From an uncultured Prevotella sp. (GTDB lineage: Bacteria > Bacteroidota > Bacteroidia > Bacteroidales > Bacteroidaceae), in the NCBI GenBank assembly GCA_947072805.1, contig CAMTJK010000002.1, positions 1 through 35,612 on the forward strand: a stretch of DNA of 35,612 bases, in the 5' to 3' direction. The position numbers and the translations under genes were made by a program. Of the stretch, positions 6,817 through 13,907 are shown piece after piece. Each line of letters opens with the position of its first letter. The first letter of the stretch is position 1. Under the pieces are notes generated by a model, which saw nothing but the letters and a program-made list of their open reading frames with translations, did no database searches and was not told the origin of the DNA.

Positions 6817-8142
6817 ATGAAACGATTTCTGTTCATTTTTGCTTTTTCCGCTATGCTATTGCATATCGGTGCACAGCAGACATTGACGCTTGAAGAATGT
6901 CTGCGCCTGGGCATTGAGAACAACCTGTCTCTCAAGACAGCCCAAAACGAAGTGGTGAAAGGTCGCCACACTATCAGCGAAAACCGGGCAAAGCTGCTCC
7001 CGCAGATTAATCTGATAGGCTCTTTCAACGACAATTTCGACCCGCCCGTGTCGGTTACCGACGGCTCTGCCTACGGTATGAAGTACAATGTTACCAATAC
7101 GCTACAGTATAACGCTTCTGCCGGTCTGCAACTGCAGATGCCGCTCTACAACCAGACGGCTCTGACGGCACTTGCCGTGGCGCGCACGGTGGACAACATC
7201 AACCGCCTGTCGTACGAAAAGGCACGCGAAGACCTCATCATGCAGATTAGCAAGATGTACTTTCTCGCTCAGAACACTCTCGAACAGATAGCGCTCGTAC
7301 GCGACAACATCAAGCGCCTTGAGGAATTGCGCAACATCACCGTCGCACTCTACGACAACGACATGGCGATGAAGGTAGATGTGCAGCGCGTAAACATCAA
7401 TCTCGAAAACCTCCAGGTGCAATACGACAACGCACAGGCCATGCTCACACAGCAGTACAACACGCTGAAGTATGTGATGGACTATCCTGCCGAGGCTGAC
7501 ATAGCCGTTACGCAGCCCGATACGGAGACGCTCATCGCCGCATCGCTCTCCGGACTGGACACGGGACTCTCCGAACTGCAGCTCCTGCAGGAGAGAACAC
7601 GCCTTGCCGAACAGCAGAAGAAGCTCGTCTCTGACGGTTACATGCCGTCGCTAAGCCTTACGGGCAGCTGGATGTACTCTGCTTTCACCGACGAATTCAA
7701 GAACTGGTTCCACTCCGGACCGTCAAATCACTGGTACCGTTCTAACGGTATAGGCCTCTCTTTGCGCGTGCCCGTGTTCGACGGCTTCGACAAGCGCTCC
7801 AGAATACGTAAGGCAAAGGTAGACATGGAGACCGCCAGACTCTCGTACGAGAACACGCTGAAGAATCTGCAGACGCAATATCTCAATGCCACGAACGAAC
7901 TGGAAAACAGCCGCCGCAACTACACGAAGCAGAAAGACAACTGCAAGCTGGCGCAGGATGTGTGCTCGGTGACCAACGACCGATATCGTGAGGGCATCGC
8001 CTCGATGACAGAGGTGCTGCAGGACGAGATGAGGGTCAGCGAGGCACAGAACAATTATCTCTCGGCACACTATAATTATCAGGTGGCAAACCTGTCGCTG
8101 CTCAAGCTCACCGGACAGCTCGACAAGCTGACCGGCAAGTAG
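6817..8142 (+). CDS. TolC-family outer-membrane efflux channel
   Basis: The outer-membrane duct of a tripartite pump, 441 residues. The ATG at 6817 is preferred over an in-frame TTG at 6790 because it opens directly on a signal peptide (MKRFLFIFAFSAMLLHIGA, cut before QQ). Two outer-membrane efflux repeats are recognisable. The first begins with LTLEECLRLGIENNLSLKTA (residues 22-41) and LLPQINLIGSF (60-70). The second runs through MPSLSLTGSW and LSLRVPVFDGF to the typical tail with YREGIASMTEVLQDEMRVSEAQ and LLKLTGQLDKL. No lipobox cysteine is seen. It is first in an operon with adaptor and pump genes (60 and 11 nt gaps). Substrate is not predictable. Confidence 0.92.
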   Translation: MKRFLFIFAFSAMLLHIGAQQTLTLEECLRLGIENNLSLKTAQNEVVKGRHTISENRAKLLPQINLIGSFNDNFDPPVSVTDGSAYGMKYNVTNTLQYNASAGLQLQMPLYNQTALTALAVARTVDNINRLSYEKAREDLIMQISKMYFLAQNTLEQIALVRDNIKRLEELRNITVALYDNDMAMKVDVQRVNINLENLQVQYDNAQAMLTQQYNTLKYVMDYPAEADIAVTQPDTETLIAASLSGLDTGLSELQLLQERTRLAEQQKKLVSDGYMPSLSLTGSWMYSAFTDEFKNWFHSGPSNHWYRSNGIGLSLRVPVFDGFDKRSRIRKAKVDMETARLSYENTLKNLQTQYLNATNELENSRRNYTKQKDNCKLAQDVCSVTNDRYREGIASMTEVLQDEMRVSEAQNNYLSAHYNYQVANLSLLKLTGQLDKLTGK

Positions 8143-8202
8143 TGAAATATAAAAACGCATCATATTACTTTTTGTCAATACAACATTATAATATAACAGC
8201 AC

Positions 8203-9345
8203 ATGGAAACGAACAACAAAAATAACAGTCAGAATGTCGCCGAAGACGTTACAGGCGGCGAATACGGCACTAACGAAAACATCTCGCGCGAGGAGCAGCT
8301 TGCAAAACTCAAGAAGCAGCGCCGCCGCCAGCTCGTGGCAAGCACATTGGGACTGGCCATACTCGCATGGGGCGTGTTCGAAGTGGTAAACATCTTCCTC
8401 GACTACAGCAGTACGGAGACAAGCAACGACGCACAGGTAGAGCAGTATCTCTCGCCCGTAAACATGAGGGCGGCAGGCTATATAAAGAAGATATACTTCA
8501 CGGAGCATCAGAGCGTGCGCAAGGGCGACACCCTGCTCGTGCTCGATGACAGCGAATACCGCATAAGAGTGATGGAAGCAGAAGCAGCCCTGAAGGATGC
8601 CAAGGCCGGTGCCACCGTTGTGGACGCCAGCCTGCAGACCACACGCAACACCGCCTCCGTGTATGAGGCAAGCATCGCCGAGATTGAGGTGCGCCTTGCC
8701 AAACTCGACAAGGACCGCCAGCGCTACAAGAACCTCGTGGAGCGTAACGCCGCAACACCCATACAGCTCGAGCAACTCGAGGTGGAATATGATGCCACAC
8801 GCAAGAAGCTCGAAGCCACACGCCGCCAGCAAAGGGCTGCAATGTCGGGAGTAAACGAGGTGGAGAACCGCAGAACCAACAGCGAAGCTGCCATACAGCG
8901 TGCCGAAGCCGCACTCGAGATGGCACGCCTCAATCTCTCATATACCGTGGTGACTGCACCTTGCGACGGCAAACTCGGACGCCGAGCATTGGAAGAAGGA
9001 CAGTTTATCAATGCCGGACAGACCATCACCTACATCATGCCAGAAACGCAGAAATGGGTTATTGCCAACTACAAGGAGACACAGATAGAGAACCTTTTCG
9101 TAGGACAAAAGGTGAGAATGACCGTCGATGCCTTCAGCGACAAGGAGTTTGAGGGCACGGTTACTGCTATATCGGGAGCCACCGGCTCGAAATATTCGCT
9201 CGTTCCCACCGACAATTCCGCTGGCAACTTTGTAAAAATACAGCAGCGCGTACCCGTACGCATAGACTTCAACAACCTGTCGAAGGAAGACAACGACCGT
9301 CTGGCTGCCGGAATGATGGTGATAGTGAAGGCTGAAAGAAAATAA
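8203..9345 (+). CDS. HlyD/EmrA-family periplasmic adaptor of the efflux pump
   Basis: The membrane-fusion protein linking the inner-membrane pump to the TolC-like channel, 380 residues. A polar cytoplasmic N-terminus is followed by one membrane segment (residues 43-66, with GLAILAWGVFEVVNIF). The first lipoyl half is at about 80-118 (NMRAAGYIKKIYF, HQSVRKGDTLLVLDDSEY). A long alpha-helical coiled-coil hairpin spans about 119-245. The second lipoyl half and beta-barrel follow (TAPCDGKLGRRALEEGQFI, PETQKWVIANYKETQI). The C-terminal block with YSLVPTDNSAGNFVKIQQRV is characteristic of EmrA-type adaptors. It stands between the channel and pump genes. Confidence 0.93.
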   Translation: METNNKNNSQNVAEDVTGGEYGTNENISREEQLAKLKKQRRRQLVASTLGLAILAWGVFEVVNIFLDYSSTETSNDAQVEQYLSPVNMRAAGYIKKIYFTEHQSVRKGDTLLVLDDSEYRIRVMEAEAALKDAKAGATVVDASLQTTRNTASVYEASIAEIEVRLAKLDKDRQRYKNLVERNAATPIQLEQLEVEYDATRKKLEATRRQQRAAMSGVNEVENRRTNSEAAIQRAEAALEMARLNLSYTVVTAPCDGKLGRRALEEGQFINAGQTITYIMPETQKWVIANYKETQIENLFVGQKVRMTVDAFSDKEFEGTVTAISGATGSKYSLVPTDNSAGNFVKIQQRVPVRIDFNNLSKEDNDRLAAGMMVIVKAERK

Positions 9346-9356
9346 GAGAGAGACTT

Positions 9357-11036
9357 ATGTCGTCATATCCACGCAATTATCCGTTCTACAACTGGGTGCC
9401 CAAGCCGCTTGGAATCATCTTCCTGCTGATTCTCTTTATACCTATTCTTACTGTGGGCGGCGTCTATTCCGCTAACAGCAGCGAGATGATGAGCGGACTT
9501 GGCATTCAGTCGGAACACATACAGTTTGTCGGCTTTGTCACGTCTGTCGGCATGGCGGCTTTCTCACCGTTCTTTTACGAACTGGTGTGCATACGTCGCG
9601 AGAAGATGATGTGCGTGTGGGGATTTTCACTTCTCTACGTGCTCAGCTACATCTGCGCCAAGACAGACAGCATCTTCCTGCTCGCCCTGTGTACGCTCAT
9701 CATGGGTTTTGTGCGCAACCTGCTGCTTATGTGTAACCTCTTCACCCTCATCAAGTATGCTTTCGGCATGGAGGCAACGCGCAACCTTACCCCCGGCAAC
9801 GAGCCCGACACGCCCGAGGGATGGGACAGACTTGACAAGGAGAAGACGTCGAGCATGCCCACCATCTATCTCTTCTTCATGATTCTCGGACAGATAGGCA
9901 CGTGGCTCACGGCGTGGCTGGCTTACGCCTACGAGTGGCAGTATGTGTATTACTTCATGATGGGAGCAATGCTTATTGCCGTGCTCATCATCTTTGTCAC
10001 CATGCCTTACCACAAATATCCGGGACGCCGCTTCCCCATCACCATGTCCAAGTTTGGCAATGTGGCGGTGTTCTGCATGATGTGCTGCTCCTTTATATAT
10101 ATTATGGTATACGGAAAGGTGCTCGACTGGTACGACCATCCCTCCATACGTCTTGCCACGGTGCTGTGTGTGCTGTTTACCGCACTGTTCATATATATGG
10201 AGCATACGCGCCGTTCGCCCTATTTCCTGCTTAGCGTGTTCCGCCTGCGTTCGGTGCAGGGAGCAGTGCTGCTCTTCATCTTCCTTATGATATTCAACTC
10301 GAGCGCCATGTTTGTCAATGTCTTCACCTCCGTGGGCATGAAGATAGACAACTGGCAGAATGCCACTCTCGGCAACTGGGTGCTCTTAGGTTACTTCATA
10401 GGCTGCGTCACCGCCATCATCTTCGGCAACAAGGGCATCCATCTGAAGTGGCTCTTCGCCCTCGGCTTCGTGCTGATAGGTGCTGCCGCGCTTTACATGT
10501 ACTTCGAAGTGCAGACAGCGGGAATGTACGAGCGCATGAAGTGGCCCGTCATAATAAGAGCCACGGGCATGATGATGCTCTATTCCTGTACGGCTGTCTA
10601 TGCCAACCAGCGCATGCCCTACAAGTTCATGTCTACGTGGGTCTGCCTTATGCTCACCGTCCGCATGGTGGTAGGTCCGGGCATCGGGTCGGCACTCTAT
10701 TCCAATGTGCTGCAGAACCGCCAGCAGTATTACGTTACGCGCTATGCCCAGGGCTTTGACCGCATGGACAACGAGACGGCAGCCACATACAGCCAGACCA
10801 TGATGGGCATGCAGTATCAGGGCAAGAGCAGTACCGAGGCAGAAAACATGGCTGCCATGTCGCTGAAGGGCAAGATACAGGTGCAGGCCACGCTTTCGGC
10901 TGTTAAGGAGATGGCAGGATGGACATTCTATGGATGTATAATCTGTGCAGGCGTCATCATAGCCGTACCATGGCCCAAGCGCAAGATAGTGCCGCGCAGG
11001 CGGGAAGAGCCCGAACCGGCTCCCGTCACGGCTTGA
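9357..11036 (+). CDS. EmrB-like MFS (DHA2, 14-helix type) drug transporter
   Basis: The inner-membrane pump of the tripartite system, 559 residues, presumably driven by the proton gradient. Many hydrophobic helices are visible, starting with LGIIFLLILFIPILTVGGVY (residues 18-37), and the total is consistent with the 14-helix DHA2 group. The NSSEMMSGLGI segment lies after helix 1, and a charged loop (residues about 143-163, NEPDTPEGWDRLDKEKTSS) precedes the middle helices. The soluble tail is Arg/Pro-rich (KRKIVPRRREEPEPAP). It starts 11 nt after the adaptor stop codon, so they are surely co-transcribed. The sequence is far from textbook EmrB; substrate is unknown. Confidence 0.88.
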   Translation: MSSYPRNYPFYNWVPKPLGIIFLLILFIPILTVGGVYSANSSEMMSGLGIQSEHIQFVGFVTSVGMAAFSPFFYELVCIRREKMMCVWGFSLLYVLSYICAKTDSIFLLALCTLIMGFVRNLLLMCNLFTLIKYAFGMEATRNLTPGNEPDTPEGWDRLDKEKTSSMPTIYLFFMILGQIGTWLTAWLAYAYEWQYVYYFMMGAMLIAVLIIFVTMPYHKYPGRRFPITMSKFGNVAVFCMMCCSFIYIMVYGKVLDWYDHPSIRLATVLCVLFTALFIYMEHTRRSPYFLLSVFRLRSVQGAVLLFIFLMIFNSSAMFVNVFTSVGMKIDNWQNATLGNWVLLGYFIGCVTAIIFGNKGIHLKWLFALGFVLIGAAALYMYFEVQTAGMYERMKWPVIIRATGMMMLYSCTAVYANQRMPYKFMSTWVCLMLTVRMVVGPGIGSALYSNVLQNRQQYYVTRYAQGFDRMDNETAATYSQTMMGMQYQGKSSTEAENMAAMSLKGKIQVQATLSAVKEMAGWTFYGCIICAGVIIAVPWPKRKIVPRRREEPEPAPVTA

Positions 11037-11100
11037 CGTACGGACCAAAATACCTTTTATATGGTCTAATGACCTGTTGGGGATAAAACCGCTCTTGCAG

Positions 11101-11168
11101 TCGGCAACACACCACTTTCCGTCACGTTTCGCACGGAAATAGGCTTGTTGCCGATTGTAATTTTTTTG
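11101..11168 (+). terminator. Nested hairpin terminator after the efflux genes
   Basis: An outer 9-bp stem (TCGGCAACA at 11101-11109, TGTTGCCGA at 11146-11154) encloses an inner 7-bp stem (TTTCCGT at 11116-11122, ACGGAAA at 11133-11139). TTGTAA and a run of eight T follow. It sits between the pump gene and the regulator gene and probably ends most efflux transcripts. It may let a fraction read through into the regulator. Confidence 0.6.
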
Positions 11169-11210
11169 AATTTTCTTTTCCGAAAGAGGAAAAAATGCTA
11201 TCTTCGCGAC

Positions 11211-12104
11211 ATGGAACCGTTCTCTACTGACCGTGAAGACAGCGACAAACGTTTGAAAACATTGTCTGATGCCTTGTCCGAGCACAGAGATCTGTGCAGC
11301 TCGGAGGGCGTTCTCGATACCTTTCCCCAATCCTTGCTCACACCTTACTATACTGATTACGTGGGACTTATTGTCTGCGTAAGAGGTGAGTTCGGCTTTT
11401 CCGTAAACAAAAAACCGTTTGTGGCGCATGAGGGTGAGACGGCATTCATCTCTGAAAGTTCCCAACTCTCCATTGATTATGTCTCTGACGATGTGCGATA
11501 CATGCTCCTGTTCTATAAGGTAGAACCCATCCGCGACATCCTCGGCAACACCGTGGTTACCATGCGCCTCTATTCCATGATAGATCCGAGCCATTGCAGT
11601 GTGTGGACAACGGGAGATGAGGCTGACATTGCCTGCTATATATCACTGCTTACAGGTCATCATCGCATACAGGAGGATACCTTTGCCTCCAACGAGCACA
11701 AGCTCCTGCTCATTGCCCTCACTTACCGCCTGTGCTCGCTCTTCAGTAATCGTCTTGTGCAGAACTCCAACGCATACGGCAGAAAGTTTGAAACGCTTGT
11801 CAATCTCGTCGAACTCATCAGCAAGTACTACACACGCCATCGCAGTGTGGTCTTCTACGCCGACAAATTGTGCCTTTCGCCCAAGTACCTCTCCTCTATG
11901 GTCAAGTCGGTATGCGGCTATACCGTACAGGAACTGGTGTTCAGAGCCATCGTCAGGCGTGCAATCTTCCTGATGAAAAACACGAACAACACCATTCAGG
12001 AAATTTCCGATTCACTCAGCTTCCCCAATCCCTCGGCTTTCGGCACGTTCTTCAAGAAGCAGACGGGGCTCTCTCCCAAACACTATCGCAACGCAGAGCA
12101 GTAA
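11211..12104 (+). CDS. AraC-family transcriptional regulator
   Basis: A 297-residue DNA-binding regulator, likely controlling the adjoining efflux genes. Residues 1-190 form a cupin-like sensing region (for example VCVRGEFGFSVNKKPFVAHEGE, residues 55-76). Residues about 195-293 are the AraC/XylS double helix-turn-helix: the first helix pair lies around VVFYADKLCLSPKYLSSMVK (213-232), the second around TIQEISDSLSFPNPSAFGTF (261-280), ending in the signature FKKQTGLSPKHYR. The ATG at 11211 is chosen because upstream in-frame sequence lies inside the terminator hairpin. A TATCTTCG box at 11199-11206 ends only 4 nt before that ATG, so a separate transcript might be nearly leaderless. Same strand as the pump genes, 174 nt downstream. 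Confidence 0.88.
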   Translation: MEPFSTDREDSDKRLKTLSDALSEHRDLCSSEGVLDTFPQSLLTPYYTDYVGLIVCVRGEFGFSVNKKPFVAHEGETAFISESSQLSIDYVSDDVRYMLLFYKVEPIRDILGNTVVTMRLYSMIDPSHCSVWTTGDEADIACYISLLTGHHRIQEDTFASNEHKLLLIALTYRLCSLFSNRLVQNSNAYGRKFETLVNLVELISKYYTRHRSVVFYADKLCLSPKYLSSMVKSVCGYTVQELVFRAIVRRAIFLMKNTNNTIQEISDSLSFPNPSAFGTFFKKQTGLSPKHYRNAEQ

Positions 12105-12274
12105 CTTCGCTGTCCATACACCATTATGAGGCTGACGGACAGGTACTCGTAACTGCACTTAATGAAAGATAATTTGCAAAAAAAAATTTCCTTACTGTTT
12201 ATTTTTTCGTTTGCTCCGACCGGATGCCTTTCTTGCTCGTGTGTGACAGTTTGGGAGAGAATTGATACATATCA

Positions 12275-12336
12275 GACAGCCTAAGCCCAACACCAAGCAT
12301 ACATAAAACCACTTTTACACCGGTAGAATATATACC
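12275..12336 (-). repeat. Dispersed intergenic repeat, copy 1 (minus orientation)
   Basis: Read on the minus strand, these 62 bases align without gaps to 31470-31531 on the plus strand, 47 of 62 identical by hand count and 33 of the first 39. The shared core is CGGTGTAAAAG. The two copies flank the ribosomal gene cluster in opposite orientation. Function and family are unknown. Confidence 0.55.
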
Positions 12337-12511
12337 TTATTATATATATAGGTAATATGTCCCGAAACCGCCACAAGCATGTGAAACTAATGTTTTCAAT
12401 GTCTTATAATATGTTTTGCCTTTCTCTCTATCGTCTTGCTTTCAGTCTTGTCTCAACATAGCTTGCTATGCCATCGCCGATACGGTTGCAATTTAGCATG
12501 CAGATAGACGA

Positions 12512-12556
12512 ATCCGGCATGAAATATAATGACTATCCGGCTTAAAATCTAATGAC
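12512..12556. repeat. Two tandem imperfect 22-bp direct repeats
   Basis: Copies at 12512-12533 and 12535-12556 match at 19 of 22 positions (consensus ATCCGGC, then AAAT and TAATGAC) and are separated by one base, a 23-bp period. The spacing places both on nearly the same DNA face, as expected of a regulator binding site, but they lie about 190 nt upstream of the rpsL -33 box. Confidence 0.6.
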
Positions 12557-12745
12557 AGATAAGGGTTAAATCGGTGTTACTGACATGCACTATAGTCTGT
12601 ATGCAAAGTCGCGACGACCACTTTAGTCGTCCTGCCGCTGTCCTGAGGCAGAGAAAAGAGCAGAAACGATAGTAATTTAAAAGTTAAAAAACATTATTTT
12701 GCTTTAAATCTATTTACATAGCACATCATTTTTATATAATGTGTA

Positions 12746-12775
12746 TTGATTTTACAAAGAAAATTAGTACTTTTG
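12746..12775 (+). promoter_or_regulatory. Promoter of the ribosomal super-operon (rpsL)
   Basis: TTG at 12746-12748, a 19-nt spacer and TACTTTTG at 12768-12775 fit the Bacteroidetes sigma-ABfr consensus. The stretch before it is strongly AT-rich. The predicted leader is about 75 nt. This is the only strong promoter I can find before the terminator at 31121, so it may drive the entire cluster. Confidence 0.85.
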
Positions 12776-12782
12776 CAGCCCG

Positions 12783-12804
12783 AATGCGGCATTGTGTCCG
12801 TATT
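12783..12804 (+). promoter_or_regulatory. Stem-loop in the rpsL leader
   Basis: AATGCGG (12783-12789) pairs with CCGTATT (12798-12804) through seven pairs including one G-U, with an 8-nt loop. It lies at the very 5' end of the predicted transcript and is followed by an unstructured A-rich tract to the start codon. It may stabilise the 5' end or serve feedback control; no specific ligand is recognised. Confidence 0.45.
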
Positions 12805-12856
12805 GTAACGTATTGAAAATAATAACAAATAATATATAATTAAAAAAGTAAACAAA

Positions 12857-13237
12857 ATGCCTACAATTCAACAATTGGTAAGAAAAGGTAGAAAGACGCT
12901 TGTAGACAAGAGCAAGTCACCTGCACTGGACTCATGCCCCCAGCGTCGTGGAGTTTGCGTGCGTGTTTACACCACCACTCCTAAGAAACCTAACTCGGCA
13001 ATGCGTAAAGTTGCCCGTGTGCGTCTGACAAACCAGAAAGAAGTGAACTCCTACATCCCGGGAGAAGGACACAACCTGCAGGAGCACTCTATCGTGCTCG
13101 TTCGCGGTGGTCGTGTAAAGGACCTTCCCGGTGTACGCTATCACATCGTTCGCGGTACACTCGATACCGCAGGTGTGGCAAGCCGCACACAGCGCCGCTC
13201 AAAGTACGGTGCTAAACGTCCGAAAGCCAAGAAATAA
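12857..13237 (+). CDS. rpsL: 30S ribosomal protein S12
   Basis: S12 lines the decoding centre of the small subunit. The 126-residue product has the family hallmarks: TTTPKKPNSAMRKVARVRL (residues 39-57) and GGRVKDLPGVRYHIVRGTLD (84-103). The lysines of PKKPNS (43, 44) and K88 are the wild-type, streptomycin-sensitive residues. It is the first gene of the str block, preceded by an A-rich leader with no Shine-Dalgarno. A 164-nt spacer separates it from rpsG. Confidence 0.98.
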   Translation: MPTIQQLVRKGRKTLVDKSKSPALDSCPQRRGVCVRVYTTTPKKPNSAMRKVARVRLTNQKEVNSYIPGEGHNLQEHSIVLVRGGRVKDLPGVRYHIVRGTLDTAGVASRTQRRSKYGAKRPKAKK

Positions 13238-13350
13238 TAACCGGAGAAGGTTATAATAAGGTAAAATAAGGACAAAACCATTCAAAAAACAAAACCGTTT
13301 TGCTGGAGAATTGTTACAAACAGGTTGAGTAAATGTCCGGGTGCGGACGT
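13237..13350 (+). promoter_or_regulatory. Structured rpsL-rpsG spacer
   Basis: Two hairpins are visible. ATAACC (13237-13242) pairs with GGTTAT (13249-13254), starting at the rpsL stop codon. ATGTCCG (13333-13339) pairs with CGGACGT (13344-13350), with one G-U. A CAAAAC/GTTTTG element lies between them. In E. coli, S7 represses its own synthesis by binding the rpsL-rpsG spacer. A comparable role here is inference. Confidence 0.4.
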
Positions 13351-13401
13351 TGAAGAACAAGAAAAGAACAGCCCCATGCAGAATTAATCCATTCAAACAA
13401 A

Positions 13402-13878
13402 ATGAGAAAAGCAAAACCAAAGAAGCGTGTGATCCTTCCGGATCCCGTCTACAACGACCAGAAAGTGTCGAAGTTTGTGAATCATCTGATGTACGACGGA
13501 AAGAAGTCGAAGTCGTACGAGATTTTCTATGGCGCACTTGAAGCAGTGGGTGCCAAGATGAAGAGCGAGGAGAAGTCTTCACTCGAAATATGGAAGACCG
13601 CACTCGACAACATCACTCCCCAGGTGGAGGTAAAGAGCCGCCGTATCGGTGGTGCCACATTCCAGGTGCCTACAGAAATACGTCCCGACCGCAAGGAGAG
13701 CATCTCGATGAAGAACATGATATCTTTCGCACGCAAACGCAGCGGCAAGTCGATGGCAGACAAGCTCGCAGCCGAGATAATGGATGCCTACAACAATCAG
13801 GGCGGAGCATATAAGCGTAAGGAAGACATGCACCGCATGGCAGAGGCTAACCGTGCATTCGCTCACTTCAGATTCTAA
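13402..13878 (+). CDS. rpsG: 30S ribosomal protein S7
   Basis: S7 nucleates folding of the 16S rRNA head domain. The 158-residue product starts MRKAKPKKRVILPDPVYND and carries the conserved KVSKFVNHLMYDGKKSKSYE block (residues 21-40), a VEVKSRRIGGATFQVPTEI hairpin (75-93), and ends RMAEANRAFAHFRF. Length and motifs are normal. It is 29 nt upstream of fusA. The unusually long spacer before it is the best candidate for feedback control. Confidence 0.98.
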   Translation: MRKAKPKKRVILPDPVYNDQKVSKFVNHLMYDGKKSKSYEIFYGALEAVGAKMKSEEKSSLEIWKTALDNITPQVEVKSRRIGGATFQVPTEIRPDRKESISMKNMISFARKRSGKSMADKLAAEIMDAYNNQGGAYKRKEDMHRMAEANRAFAHFRF

Positions 13879-13907
13879 GATAATACATAATATAAAGGAA
13901 AAATACA

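Larger units (their letters stand above)
12105..12856. other. Long non-coding region upstream of the ribosomal super-operon
   Basis: About 640 bases upstream of the rpsL promoter hold no convincing gene. Seen here: one copy of a dispersed repeat (12275-12336), an AT-rich stretch (12330-12360), a 14-base motif shared with the window start (12372-12385), tandem 22-bp repeats (12512-12556), two adjacent small hairpins (12613-12631, 12632-12651), then the promoter and leader of rpsL. A 30-codon minus-strand frame (12428-12520) is too short to support. An undescribed small RNA is possible but unproven. Confidence 0.6.

Noticed and set aside
7723..8832. Minus-strand frame of 369 codons across the tolC-emrA junction
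   Set aside because: It crosses two well-supported plus-strand genes and shows no family motif.
10386..11594. Minus-strand frame of 402 codons opposite the pump and regulator genes
   Set aside because: Antisense shadow; histidine-rich composition and no recognisable motif.
12330..12356. AT-rich palindrome-like stretch that could be an origin or promoter
   Set aside because: The pairing is only 5 bp plus alternating AT; no DnaA-box cluster or TAnnTTTG box was found.
12428..12520. Minus-strand 30-codon frame starting MPDSSICMLNCNRIGDG
   Set aside because: Too short, no promoter or ribosome-binding evidence, and its start lies in the tandem repeat; it may simply be part of the dispersed non-coding element.
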